Assembly (NCBI GenBank): GCA_030835875.1
Contig: JAURQY010000053.1
Location: 1-19,043, forward strand
Source of the DNA: Nitriliruptorales bacterium
GTDB taxonomy: Bacteria > Actinomycetota > Nitriliruptoria > Nitriliruptorales > Nitriliruptoraceae
Direction: 5' to 3'
Length of the DNA stretch: 19,043 nt
The translations under genes and the position numbers were made by a program. Shown piece by piece: positions 1 to 7,422 of the stretch (the first letter of the stretch is position 1; each line of letters opens with the position of its first letter). The notes under the pieces are model-generated. The model was not told the origin of the DNA. It ran no database searches and saw only the letters and a program-made list of their open reading frames with translations.

Positions 1-245
1 CCCTCTTCGAACTCTCGCATCATCCGGTCTCAGAGAACCATAGGGGGGTCTCCCATTACATACATTCATGACAATCCTGCATTATGAGGGGGGCACGATT
101 CAGACGACGATGGCATAATCATGGCAAGATCTGCCATGGCAGATCTTAGAATGACTGGGAGGACGACTGGGCACGCGCCCACTGTGTGGCCACACTCACT
201 GAGCAGGCAGCAGGTGTGCAGCGCTCAGCGATCAGCGCTCAAAAA
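1..245. other. AT-richer, palindrome-rich stretch without an intact gene
   Basis: Counting by eye, 1-180 is about 53% G+C, against more than 70% for the rest of the window. Short open frames reach the left edge (one ends at a TGA at 85-87), but none is recognisable. The stretch holds a perfect 22-bp palindrome (126-147), a 12-bp palindrome GTGTGGCCACAC (184-195), two AGCGCT palindromes (220-225 and 234-239), and AGGGGGG at about 44-50 and 88-94. It ends where sortase-like coding sequence begins. It may be the end of an inserted element, a decayed region or an unusual regulatory region. No transposase or terminal inverted repeat pair could be identified. Confidence 0.5.
126..147. repeat. perfect 22-bp palindrome
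   Basis: The arm AAGATCTGCCA (126-136) is followed directly by its exact reverse complement (137-147), with no spacer. ATGGCA also occurs at 110-115, 121-126 and 136-141, so direct and inverted copies are nested here. A spacerless perfect palindrome suits a dimeric repressor operator or a recombinase site better than a terminator. No regulator gene lies next to it in the window, so the role is unknown. Confidence 0.75.
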
Positions 246-258
246 GCCCTTTTTGAGC
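237..258. repeat. 10-bp inverted repeat with 2-nt spacer
   Basis: GCTCAAAAAG (237-246), CC, then CTTTTTGAGC (249-258) form a perfect hairpin. The A and T runs lie inside the stem and no T tract follows, so it is not a classical intrinsic terminator on either strand. It sits exactly where recognisable sortase-like coding sequence starts (246), so it may mark the rearrangement junction. Confidence 0.6.
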
Positions 259-474
259 TGGCCCGCGACCCGCTGACGATGTCTGCAGCGGGGCCGCGAG
301 CAGCGCTGGCGCACCACCGCACGCACCCAGCACCGCAAGGATGCGCTCCCCGAGGGACTCTTCGCGCGCAGCGGCGACCCGGTCCTCGCGCTCGTCACGT
401 GTGGCGGCCCCTTCGACATGACCGCGCGCACCTACCGCGACAACGTCATCGTGTGGGCGGAGCCTGCGGGCTGA
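246..474 (+). pseudogene. class F sortase C-terminal remnant, frameshifted and 5' truncated
   Basis: The frame ending at TGA 472-474 reads HRKDALPEGLF, then LALVTCGGPFD, then YRDNVIVWAEPAG and stop. This is the C-terminal part of a class F (actinobacterial) sortase: TCGGPFD carries the catalytic cysteine and YRDN the conserved arginine. Upstream that frame meets a TGA at 274-276, while the neighbouring frame reads ALFELARDPLTMSAAG (246-293). That suits the preceding sortase strand, so a single-base frameshift near 289-295 joins the two. The N-terminal half with the catalytic histidine is missing, and the sequence to the left is AT-richer and unlike a sortase. The tail overlaps the convergent dehydratase gene by 29 bp. 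Family assignment rests on motif recognition. A sequencing indel could explain the frameshift but not the missing N-terminus. Confidence 0.6.
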
Positions 475-1450
475 CCCGCGGATGCGGCGCATCGGCCATG
501 AGCGCGACGAAGCGCTCGAGGCCGACGTTCCCACCCGAGAGCGTGATGCCGACCCGCTTGCCCCGTACGTCGATCGCACCGGCGAGCACCGCGGCGAGCG
601 CTGATGCGCCGCTCGGCTCGACGACCTGCTTGAGCCGGTCGAAGAGGACGCGCATCGCCGCGCGGATCTCGTCGTCGGTGACGGCGACGACCTCGTCGAC
701 CCGCTCGCGCATCACGGCGAGCGTGAGCGCACCGAGCCGGTCCCCCTGCTGCCCGTCCGCGATCGTCGTCGGGACGGGTGCGACGACGAGCTCCCCGGTC
801 GCGAGCGAGCGACGGGCGACGTCGCGTGCGGCCGGCTCGACGCCGACGACGCGCGTCGTCGGCGAGAGCGCCTTCGCTGCGGTCGCGCAGCCGCTGATCA
901 GCCCACCTCCACCGACGCAGACGACGAGCACGTCGAGCGGTCCTCCGTCGGCGGTGTCCTCGATGAGCTCGAGCGCGGCCGTGCCCTGGCCGGCCATGAC
1001 GTCCGCGTGGTCGAAGGGAGGGATGAGCGTCATCCCCCGCTCGTCGGCGAGCCGCCGACCGACCTGCGCGCGGTCCTCGGTGTAGCGGTCGTACAGGACG
1101 ACCTCCGCGCCGTAGCCACGCGTCGCCTCGAGCTTGACCGCGGGTGTGTCCGCCGGCATGACGATCGTGGCACGCGTGCCATGCAGCCGAGCGGACAGCG
1201 CCACCGCCTGCGCGTGGTTCCCCGACGAGTAGGCGCACACGCCGCGGGCACGCGCTGCATCGTCGAGCGCGCTGACCGCGTTGTAGGCACCACGGAACTT
1301 GAACGCCCCCATGCGCTGCAGATGCTCGGCCTTGAGCAGCAGCTCGCCGCCCGTCCACGTATCGAGCGTCGTCGAGCGCAGGACGGGTGTGCGGATGGCG
1401 ACGCCCTCGAGCCGGGCGGCGGCGGTGCGGACGTCCTCGAGCTGGATCAT
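446..1450 (-). CDS. threonine/serine dehydratase-like PLP enzyme
   Basis: A 334-residue fold-type II PLP enzyme of the threonine ammonia-lyase/serine racemase family. Lys51 in GAFKFRGA (49-55) is the Schiff-base lysine, SSGNHAQ (75-81) is the substrate loop, and VGGGGLISG near 170-180 is the phosphate-binding glycine loop. It has no C-terminal ACT regulatory domain, so it resembles the short catabolic form or a serine racemase-like enzyme rather than feedback-regulated IlvA. The expected reaction is deamination of threonine to 2-oxobutanoate and of serine to pyruvate in the cytoplasm. The ATG at 1450 lies 6 nt after a TAGGCT -10-like hexamer and has no Shine-Dalgarno, so the mRNA is probably leaderless. 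The last roughly 14 residues extend past the usual family end and are encoded antisense to the sortase remnant. Substrate preference cannot be read from sequence. Confidence 0.9.
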   Translation of the reverse strand: MIQLEDVRTAAARLEGVAIRTPVLRSTTLDTWTGGELLLKAEHLQRMGAFKFRGAYNAVSALDDAARARGVCAYSSGNHAQAVALSARLHGTRATIVMPADTPAVKLEATRGYGAEVVLYDRYTEDRAQVGRRLADERGMTLIPPFDHADVMAGQGTAALELIEDTADGGPLDVLVVCVGGGGLISGCATAAKALSPTTRVVGVEPAARDVARRSLATGELVVAPVPTTIADGQQGDRLGALTLAVMRERVDEVVAVTDDEIRAAMRVLFDRLKQVVEPSGASALAAVLAGAIDVRGKRVGITLSGGNVGLERFVALMADAPHPRVSPQAPPTR

Positions 1451-1456
1451 CCGGGC

Positions 1457-1462
1457 AGCCTA
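1457..1462 (-). promoter_or_regulatory. -10 element TAGGCT, leaderless promoter of the dehydratase
   Basis: On the minus strand TAGGCT is followed by 6 nt and then the ATG at 1450. Transcription would therefore start at or next to the A of ATG. No Shine-Dalgarno is present and no clear -35 is seen. This geometry is typical of leaderless actinobacterial genes. Confidence 0.55.
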
Positions 1463-1509
1463 AGGTCGGCCTCGCAGCGCAGGACGCTCGCCCCGTCGGC
1501 GCCATCTAC

Positions 1510-1515
1510 TAGCAT
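1510..1515 (+). promoter_or_regulatory. -10-like TAGCAT ahead of the symporter-like gene
   Basis: TAGCAT fits the TAnnnT pattern seen before other genes here. It predicts transcription from about 1522, downstream of the TTG at 1518, which argues against that TTG as the start codon. Confidence 0.4.
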
Positions 1516-1592
1516 CTTTGCAACACGCTTCCCGGGTCCTCCCCCACCCCTCGACGCGTGATGGGTCGCGTTGCGGCCGGGGAGGGGTCACG

Positions 1593-2483
1593 CTGATCGA
1601 CGTCGAGACCGTCTACGGCGTGCTCCTCATCAGCGCGCTGCTGCTCAACGGCGTCGCCATCACCGCATCGACCCCGCTGCGCTCGCTGCTCGCGCCGCTC
1701 CGCGAGGGCGGCCTGATCACCCGGACCATGCTGCTCGATGTGGTCCTCGTCCCGATCGTCGCGGTGCTCGCAGCGAACGCGCTCGGCGTCGACCCGGTGA
1801 CGCGGGCGGCGATCGTGATCGTCGCCGCCGCCTCGACCGGCCCGATCGGCAGGGCGCTCACCCGGATCGCACGAGGTGACGTGCCGCTCAGCGTCACGCT
1901 CGTCGTCGGGCTCGGGGCACTCAACCTCATCACCGTCCCGCTCGTCACCGAGCTGTTCCTCCCGAGCGGCATCACGATCCCGCTCTCGAGCCTGCTCTCG
2001 AGCCTGCTCGGACTCGCCGTCGCGCCGCTCGTCCTCGGCCGCCTCCTCGCGGTCGTGCTCGAGCGCAGCCGATCGGGCGAGCCCACCGTCCGGACCATGC
2101 GGCGCATCGCACAGCGCGGGTCCGACGTGCTGCTGCTCGGCGCTGTCAGCGTCGCGCTCTTCATCGAGCCGCGTGCCGTGTTCGACGCGTTCCTCGGACC
2201 GGTCACGATCGTCGCCATCATCGTGATGCTCGTCGTGGCGGTCGGTGCGCGGGTCGTCACGAGCGACGCCGCGCGTGTCCGGACCCTCGCCGTCGTGCTG
2301 AACGCCCGCGCCGTCGGACTGGCGCTCACCGTCGCGACCATCCACCTCGGGACCGTCGAAGGCCTGCGCGCGTCGATCCTCGCCTACGGCGGGCTCACGC
2401 AGATCGTTCCGCTCGCGGTCGTGCTGCTCCTGCGTCGTCGGTCCCGAGGACCGCTCAGCGACCCGACGTCCCGGACGCACTGA
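1593..2483 (+). CDS. bile acid:sodium symporter (BASS)-like membrane protein
   Basis: A very hydrophobic protein of about 296 residues with 8-9 predicted membrane segments. Its C-terminal third (TLAVVLNARAVGLALTVA, then a segment ending IVPLAVVLLLRRR) resembles the Na+/bile-acid symporter family. The substrate is unknown; the family carries organic anions with sodium. The start is uncertain. The frame is open from a TTG at 1518, but a -10-like TAGCAT (1510-1515) would place transcription after it. The best ribosome-binding site, GGAGGGG at 1581-1587, sits 5 nt before CTG 1593, and no ATG, GTG or TTG occurs in frame between 1521 and 1620. GTG 1620 is the next standard option but falls inside the first membrane segment. 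The stop overlaps the convergent metZ by 29 bp. Confidence 0.72.
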   Translation: MIDVETVYGVLLISALLLNGVAITASTPLRSLLAPLREGGLITRTMLLDVVLVPIVAVLAANALGVDPVTRAAIVIVAAASTGPIGRALTRIARGDVPLSVTLVVGLGALNLITVPLVTELFLPSGITIPLSSLLSSLLGLAVAPLVLGRLLAVVLERSRSGEPTVRTMRRIAQRGSDVLLLGAVSVALFIEPRAVFDAFLGPVTIVAIIVMLVVAVGARVVTSDAARVRTLAVVLNARAVGLALTVATIHLGTVEGLRASILAYGGLTQIVPLAVVLLLRRRSRGPLSDPTSRTH

Positions 2484-3672
2484 GCGCCGCCGCGAGGTCC
2501 TCGCGCACGTCCTCGACGTCCTCGAGACCCACGGAGATGCGGATCGTCCCGTCGTCGATCCCGGTCCGCGCCCGCTCCTCCGCCCCGATCCGCAGATGCG
2601 TGGTGGTGGCGGGATGGATCGCGAGGCTGCGCGAGTCCCCGAGGTTGTTCGACAGGTCGACGAGCCGCAGCGCGTCGAGCACGGCGAACGCCCGCGGCTG
2701 ACCGCCCTCCACGGTGAAGCTCAGCACCGACCCGCCGCCCGACATCTGCGCGCGGGCGAGGTCGTGCTGCGGGTGCGATAGGAGCCACGGGTGGCGCACG
2801 GACGTGACGCCCGGCTGCGTCTCGAGCCACGTCGCGAGGTCGAGCGCCGACGCACTCATCCGCTCGACGCGCATGCGCACCGTCTCGAGTCCCTTCATCA
2901 CGACCCAGGCCGTGAACGGACTCATCGTCGGGCCCGTGTGCTGGAGCAGCGGGTTCAGCTCCGACTCGACGTAGGCGGCGCTGCCGAGCACCGCTCCCCC
3001 GAGCGTCCGACCGTGGCCGTCCATGTGCTTCGTCGTCGAGTAGACGACGACGTCCGCGCCGAGCTCGAGCGGGCGCTGCAGCACCGGTGTGGCGACGATG
3101 TTGTCGACGATGACGCGTGCGCCCGCGGCGTGCGCGAGCTCGGACACGGCCGCGATGTCGACGAGGTCGAGCATCGGGTTCGACGGCGACTCGAGGAACA
3201 CTGCGCGCGCGGGCGTCGCGAGGGCCGCCTCCCACTGCCGGAGGTCATGCCCGTCGACGAGGTCGGTCGTCACGCCCCAGCGCGGCAGGATCGTCGTCAG
3301 GATCTGGAAGCACGAGCCGAACAGCGCGCGTGAGGCGACGATCCGGTCCCCGGCGCGCACGATCGATGCGAGCGCGTTGAAGACCGCGGACATGCCGCTG
3401 GCGGTCGTGCGCGCCGCCTCGGCACCCTCGAGCAGCGCCAGCCGCTCCTCGAGCACGTCGAGCGTCGGGTTGCCGAGCCGCGTGTAGCGGTGGTGCGTGT
3501 TCTCACCGCTGAACGCGCCCGCTGCCTCCTCCGCCGACGCGTAGACGAAGCCGGAGGTGAGGTGCAGCGCCTCTGACGTCTCGCCGAACGGCGTGCGCTC
3601 GAGCCCACCGCGCACCGCCTGTGTATCCGGTCGCCAGCGGCGCTCGGCATCCGGGTCGCGGGGTCGTGTCAC
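2455..3672 (-). CDS. metZ: O-succinylhomoserine sulfhydrylase (Cys/Met metabolism PLP enzyme)
   Basis: A 405-residue Cys/Met-metabolism PLP enzyme. MetZ makes homocysteine from O-succinylhomoserine and sulfide in direct-sulfhydrylation methionine synthesis. Visible are RYTR (62-65, PLP phosphate contact from the neighbouring subunit), TTASGMSAV, ESPSNP, DNIVATPVLQ, and the Schiff-base Lys215 in STTKHMDGHGR. The DN(I/V)xATPVLQ stretch and the H-GR-LGGA context favour MetZ over cystathionine gamma-synthase or gamma-lyase, but related activities cannot be excluded. The chosen GTG at 3672 overlaps the TGA of the upstream DUF1737 gene (GTGA, 4 nt), which suggests translational coupling. An alternative GTG at 3702 would add 10 residues and lies deeper in the upstream gene. 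The gene is probably transcribed with DUF1737 from a promoter near 3893-3898. Confidence 0.9.
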   Translation of the reverse strand: MTRPRDPDAERRWRPDTQAVRGGLERTPFGETSEALHLTSGFVYASAEEAAGAFSGENTHHRYTRLGNPTLDVLEERLALLEGAEAARTTASGMSAVFNALASIVRAGDRIVASRALFGSCFQILTTILPRWGVTTDLVDGHDLRQWEAALATPARAVFLESPSNPMLDLVDIAAVSELAHAAGARVIVDNIVATPVLQRPLELGADVVVYSTTKHMDGHGRTLGGAVLGSAAYVESELNPLLQHTGPTMSPFTAWVVMKGLETVRMRVERMSASALDLATWLETQPGVTSVRHPWLLSHPQHDLARAQMSGGGSVLSFTVEGGQPRAFAVLDALRLVDLSNNLGDSRSLAIHPATTTHLRIGAEERARTGIDDGTIRISVGLEDVEDVREDLAAALSASGTSGR

Positions 3673-3857
3673 CGTCCGGCCCAGACGACGGCCTGCGCAC
3701 ACACGACCGTTCCGTCGGGTCGCGCGGTGATCGCCGGCGAGCCGTAGAGCTGGTAGCCGTCCGCGAGCGCGCCGCTCACCTTCTCGCAGAACGCGCGGTC
3801 GTCACCGCCGGTGAGCAGCTTGTACGGCAGGGGACGGTCGGTCGGCTCGGCATCCAC
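3669..3857 (-). CDS. DUF1737 small protein
   Basis: A 62-residue protein starting at GTG 3857, with an excellent Shine-Dalgarno (GGAGGGG, 8 nt spacer). The core LPYKLLTGGDDRAFCEKV, then GYQLYGSPAIT and a terminal VVCAQAVVW, matches the DUF1737 family, a small domain without assigned function. There is no signal peptide or membrane segment, so it should be cytoplasmic. It directly precedes metZ with a GTGA overlap, and a TAGGCT -10-like hexamer lies about 35 nt upstream. The pair therefore looks like a two-gene transcript that can also be read through from typA. A link to methionine synthesis is inference from position only. Confidence 0.82.
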   Translation of the reverse strand: MDAEPTDRPLPYKLLTGGDDRAFCEKVSGALADGYQLYGSPAITARPDGTVVCAQAVVWAGR

Positions 3858-3892
3858 GGGCAGGACCCCTCCGGATCTGGTGGTCGGTCGGC

Positions 3893-3898
3893 AGCCTA
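3893..3898 (-). promoter_or_regulatory. -10-like TAGGCT ahead of DUF1737-metZ
   Basis: This copy of TAGGCT lies in the 70-nt gap between typA and the DUF1737 gene. It predicts a start near 3886 and a leader of about 29 nt carrying the GGAGGGG ribosome-binding site. It would be an internal promoter of the minus-strand cluster. No -35 is evident. Confidence 0.45.
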
Positions 3899-3927
3899 CG
3901 CCGGGGCCGCGGACCCAGTCCGGACCG

Positions 3928-5823
3928 TCAGACGGGCGCCGCGCCGCCCTTCGCGCGCTTCGCGCTGCGCCCGCGGAGGTTCGCCGACAGCTCGGCCTTG
4001 CGCAGCCGAACGGCGTTGGGCGTGACCTCGACGGCCTCGTCCTCGCGGATGAACTCGAGCGCCTGGTCGAGCGACAGCAGCCGCGGCGGGGCGAGGCGCA
4101 CCAGCTCGTCACCGGTGGCGGAGCGCACGTTGGAGAGCTTCTTCTCCTTCGCCGGGTTGATGTCCATGTCCTCGGCGCGTGCGTTCTCCCCGACGATCAT
4201 GCCCTCGTAGACGTCGACGCCGGGTCCGACGAACAGCTGCCCGCGGTCCTGGAGGTTGAGCAGCGCGAACTGGGTCGTCGCGCCGGTGCGGTCCGCGACG
4301 AGCGACCCGTTCGGGCGCGTGCGGATCTCGCCCTGCCACGGTTCGTACCCGTCGAAGGTGGCATGGAGCTGTCCGGTGCCGCGCGTCTCGGTCAGGAACT
4401 CGGTACGGAAGCCGATGAGGCCGCGCGCCGGCACCCGGTACTCGAGGCGCGTCCAGCCGGAGCCGTGCGCGACCATCTGCTGCATGCGGCCCTTGCGCAG
4501 TCCGAGGAGCTGCGTCACGACGCCGACGTAGTCGTCGGGCACGTCGATCGACAGCGCCTCGAACGGCTCGTGCACCGAGCCGTCGATCTCGCGCGTGACG
4601 ACGCGCGGCTTGCCGACGGTCAGCTCGAAGCCCTCACGGCGCATCGTCTCGACGAGCACGGCGAGCTGCAGCTCACCACGGCCCTGTACCTCCCACGTGT
4701 CGGGACGCTCGGTCGGGAGCACCCGCAGGGACACGTTGCCGACGAGCTCGGCCTTCAGCCGGTCCTCGATCTGCCGTGCAGTGAGGCGCGTGCCGTCGCG
4801 ACCGGCGAGCGGTGACGAGTTCACACCGAGCGTCATGCCGAGCGACGGCTCGTCGACGGTGAGCACGGGCAGCGGACGCGGGTCGTCGACGGCGGCGAGC
4901 GTCTCGCCGATCGTCACCTCGTCGATGCCGGCGACCGCGATCAGGTCGCCCGGGCCCGCCTCCTCGGCGCTCACGCGCTCGAGGGCCTGCGTGAGGTAAA
5001 GCTCGGCGAGCTTCACGGTGCGGACCGTGCCGTCCGCACGGCACCACGCGACCTGCTGGCCACGCCGCACCGTGCCGTGATGCACGCGGCAGATCGCGAG
5101 CCGGCCGAGGTAGGGCGACGCGTCGAGGTTGGTGACGAGCGCCTGGAACGGGTGCTCGGGGTCGTGCTGCGGTGCGGGCACGTGGTCGAGGAGCGTGCGG
5201 AACAGCGGCTTGAGATCCTCGCCGGGCACGTCGGGGTCGAGCGTCGCGAGCCCATCCTTCGCGTTCGTGTAGAGGACGGGCAGGTCGATCTGCGCGTCGT
5301 CCGCGCCGAGCTCGATCAGCAGCGACATCGCCTCGTCGACGACCTCGCTGACGCGCGCGTCGGGACGGTCGATCTTGTTCACGACGAGGAGGATCGGGAG
5401 CCCCGCCTCGAGCGCCTTGCGGACGACGAAGCGCGTCTGCGGGAGCGGACCCTCTGCCGCGTCGACGAGCAGCAGCGCACCGTCGACCATCGCGAGCGCA
5501 CGCTCCACCTCACCGCCGAAGTCGGCGTGCCCCGGCGTGTCGACGACGTTGACGGTGACCGGCGGCGCGTCGACGCCCTCGCGCAGATCCGGCACGACGA
5601 TCGACGTGTTCTTCGCGAGGATCGTGATACCGCGCTCGCGCTCAAGGTCGTTGGAGTCCATGACGCGCTCGGCGACGTCCTGGTTCGCGCGGAACGCACC
5701 CGACTGCCACAGCATGGCATCGACGAGCGTCGTCTTGCCGTGGTCGACGTGCGCGATGATCGCGACGTTGCGGAGGTCGGTGCGGGCGACGGTCTGGGCA
5801 GGGGTCACGGGCTGGCCGGTCAT
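3928..5823 (-). CDS. typA: translational GTPase TypA/BipA
   Basis: A 631-residue ribosome-associated translational GTPase, the usual TypA/BipA length. The G1 P-loop AHVDHGKT is at 24-31. The switch I stretch ERERGITI, the G3 DTPGHADF and the G4 NKID follow in order, then EF-G-like domains III and V and the TypA-specific C-terminal domain with LIGFRTEF. TypA binds the 70S ribosome and supports assembly and growth under stress or cold. ATG 5823 (MTGQPVTP) gives the right length. No Shine-Dalgarno precedes it; the 5' leader is very GC-rich and can pair on itself. It lies 55 nt downstream of pdxH, with a TATCCT -10-like hexamer in the gap. The frame runs open far upstream, but that part is the out-of-frame image of pdxH, not a fusion. 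Confidence 0.96.
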   Translation of the reverse strand: MTGQPVTPAQTVARTDLRNVAIIAHVDHGKTTLVDAMLWQSGAFRANQDVAERVMDSNDLERERGITILAKNTSIVVPDLREGVDAPPVTVNVVDTPGHADFGGEVERALAMVDGALLLVDAAEGPLPQTRFVVRKALEAGLPILLVVNKIDRPDARVSEVVDEAMSLLIELGADDAQIDLPVLYTNAKDGLATLDPDVPGEDLKPLFRTLLDHVPAPQHDPEHPFQALVTNLDASPYLGRLAICRVHHGTVRRGQQVAWCRADGTVRTVKLAELYLTQALERVSAEEAGPGDLIAVAGIDEVTIGETLAAVDDPRPLPVLTVDEPSLGMTLGVNSSPLAGRDGTRLTARQIEDRLKAELVGNVSLRVLPTERPDTWEVQGRGELQLAVLVETMRREGFELTVGKPRVVTREIDGSVHEPFEALSIDVPDDYVGVVTQLLGLRKGRMQQMVAHGSGWTRLEYRVPARGLIGFRTEFLTETRGTGQLHATFDGYEPWQGEIRTRPNGSLVADRTGATTQFALLNLQDRGQLFVGPGVDVYEGMIVGENARAEDMDINPAKEKKLSNVRSATGDELVRLAPPRLLSLDQALEFIREDEAVEVTPNAVRLRKAELSANLRGRSAKRAKGGAAPV

Positions 5824-5868
5824 GGGAGCGGCCGCGCCGGGGGCGCCGCCTGGAGGGGTGCGGACGGC

Positions 5869-5874
5869 AGGATA
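5869..5874 (-). promoter_or_regulatory. -10-like TATCCT ahead of typA
   Basis: TATCCT lies just inside the pdxH-typA gap and predicts transcription from about 5862, about 40 nt before the typA ATG. The leader contains GCGCC-CCC-GGCGC, which can form a short hairpin near the start codon. No -35 was found. Confidence 0.4.
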
Positions 5875-5878
5875 CGCG

Positions 5879-6529
5879 TCAGGGCTGGAGGCGCTCCACG
5901 GTCCAGCCGCCCGCGCCGTCCCTGCGGAACTGCAGCCGGTCGTGCCGGCGTGAACGGCGCCCCTGCCACAGCTCCACCTCGACGGGCGTGAGCGCGTAGC
6001 CGCCCCAGTCCGGTGGCCGGGGGATGTCCTCGACCCCGTCGAAGCGGGCCTCGACCTCCTCGACCTGCTGCTCGTAGGCCTCGCGCGACGGGGTCGGCTG
6101 CGACTGGTGGCTCGCCCACGCGGACAGCCGGCTGCCGCGCGGGCGGGACGCGAAGTACGCGTCGCTCGCCGCGTCGTCGAGCATCGCGACCGGACCCCGC
6201 AGTCGCACCTGCCGTTCGAGCGGCTGCCAGTGGAACACGAGCGCGGCATGCGCGGTGGCGGCGAGCTGCGCTCCCTTGGTCGAGCGCCGGTCGGTGAACC
6301 AGACGAGCGACCGGTCGTCGGTGATGCGCCGCAGCAGTACGACGCGCGCATCCGGTCGCCCATCGGCGTCGACGGTCGCGAGCGTCATCGCGTTCGGCTC
6401 ACCGACACCCGCCTCGACCGCGTCGGCGATCCAGCGCTCGAGCTGGCGGACCGGGTCCGGGTCGACGTCACCGACGTCGAGGCTGCCGAGGGTGTAGTCG
6501 CGCCGGTCGCGCTCGACCGCATCCATCAT
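5879..6529 (-). CDS. pdxH: pyridoxamine/pyridoxine 5'-phosphate oxidase
   Basis: A 216-residue FMN-dependent oxidase that converts pyridoxine or pyridoxamine 5'-phosphate to pyridoxal 5'-phosphate, close to the 218 residues of E. coli PdxH. Diagnostic stretches are [22 protein letters not shown] (FMN phosphate site), [42 protein letters not shown], and the C-terminal [22 protein letters not shown] 6529 overlaps the mca TGA by 4 nt (ATGA), and a second ATG follows at 6526. Either gives the same protein within one residue. The product supplies cofactor for the PLP enzymes in this window, including MetZ. Upstream in-frame residues from 6628 are the image of mca and are not included. Confidence 0.96.
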   Translation of the reverse strand: MMDAVERDRRDYTLGSLDVGDVDPDPVRQLERWIADAVEAGVGEPNAMTLATVDADGRPDARVVLLRRITDDRSLVWFTDRRSTKGAQLAATAHAALVFHWQPLERQVRLRGPVAMLDDAASDAYFASRPRGSRLSAWASHQSQPTPSREAYEQQVEEVEARFDGVEDIPRPPDWGGYALTPVEVELWQGRRSRRHDRLQFRRDGAGGWTVERLQP

Positions 6530-7422
6530 CCGACCCGCTGGCGGGCGTCGTGCAGCGCGTCCCATGCGGCGACGTCGAGTCCTGCGAAGAGGTCGTCCTC
6601 CGGGAGCGCCGTCGCGACGAGCGACCACAGCAGCTCGTACGTCTCGTACGGGTAGGCCTCGCGCTCGAGCTCGCGCGGCATCGCGAACCAGAAGCTGTCG
6701 GGATCGACCTGGCTCGCGTGCGCACGCAGTGCCGCATCACGGCGCGCGAACGTCGCGTCGCAGCGGACGCGCGCGTGCGGTGGAAGCTCGGGACGTCCCC
6801 CTTCCTCCATCCACTCTTCGAACGGGCTCTCGAGACCGGCGGCGAGCATCGCCTCGTGCATCGCGACGACCCGCTCGTCGTGGAACGTGCTCGTGCCGTA
6901 GAGCTTCGCGACCTGCCAGTCAGGTGCAGCCAGCTCGACGGCACGCACGGTCACGAGGTGCGTCATGATGTGGTCGGGATGCGGGTAGCCGCCGTTCTCC
7001 GGGTAGGTGACGATGACGTGTGGACGTTCCGTGCGCAGCACGTCCGCGAGCGCGGCAGCGGCGACGTCGAGGTCCATGCGTGCGAAGGTCCCCTCGGGCA
7101 CCGTCGCGGCATCCTCGTGCCAGCCGGAGTCGGCGTAGCCGAGGTCGTAGGTCGCGTGGAAGCCGATCGCGGCGACCGCGGCCGCGAGCTCCTCCCTGCG
7201 GACCGCCGCCATGCCGAGCGCCTCGAGCCTGGCCGCGTCGAACGACGGGTTGAGCACATCGCCCGCCGCACCGTCCGTGCAGGTGACGAGCGTCACCCGA
7301 TCGCCGGCATCGACGTAGTGCGCCGCGGTCGCCGCACCCTTGGACGACTCGTCATCCGGATGCGCGTGGACGAAGAGGAGTCTGCGCGCGGCGTCGATGC
7401 CGCCAGCAGCGGGCCCGCTCAT
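6526..7422 (-). CDS. mca: mycothiol S-conjugate amidase (PIG-L/LmbE family)
   Basis: A 298-residue zinc amidase. Mca cleaves mycothiol S-conjugates to a mercapturic acid, which is exported, and GlcN-Ins, which is recycled into mycothiol. The zinc site is visible as HAHPDDESSKGAAT (19-32; ligands expected at H21, D24 and the second His of HPDH 148-151). ENGGYPHPDH, the SPFEEW segment and the late RDAALRAHASQVDP fit Mca better than the shorter deacetylase MshB. ATG 7422 overlaps the TGA of the CinA-like gene by 4 nt, and the stop overlaps pdxH by 4 nt, so all three are probably co-translated. It implies the organism makes mycothiol, a strong actinobacterial sign. MshB-type deacetylase side activity is possible. 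Confidence 0.9.
   Translation of the reverse strand: MSGPAAGGIDAARRLLFVHAHPDDESSKGAATAAHYVDAGDRVTLVTCTDGAAGDVLNPSFDAARLEALGMAAVRREELAAAVAAIGFHATYDLGYADSGWHEDAATVPEGTFARMDLDVAAAALADVLRTERPHVIVTYPENGGYPHPDHIMTHLVTVRAVELAAPDWQVAKLYGTSTFHDERVVAMHEAMLAAGLESPFEEWMEEGGRPELPPHARVRCDATFARRDAALRAHASQVDPDSFWFAMPRELEREAYPYETYELLWSLVATALPEDDLFAGLDVAAWDALHDARQRVG

Noticed and set aside
3858..3927. Possible SAM-type riboswitch ahead of DUF1737-metZ
   Set aside because: The gap is only 70 nt, the likely leader about 29 nt, and no conserved riboswitch core or multi-stem fold was seen.
3928..6363. 811-residue open frame that could be a fusion of an unknown N-terminal domain with TypA
   Set aside because: The first 180 residues are an out-of-frame image of pdxH, and TypA homology and length fit a start at ATG 5823.
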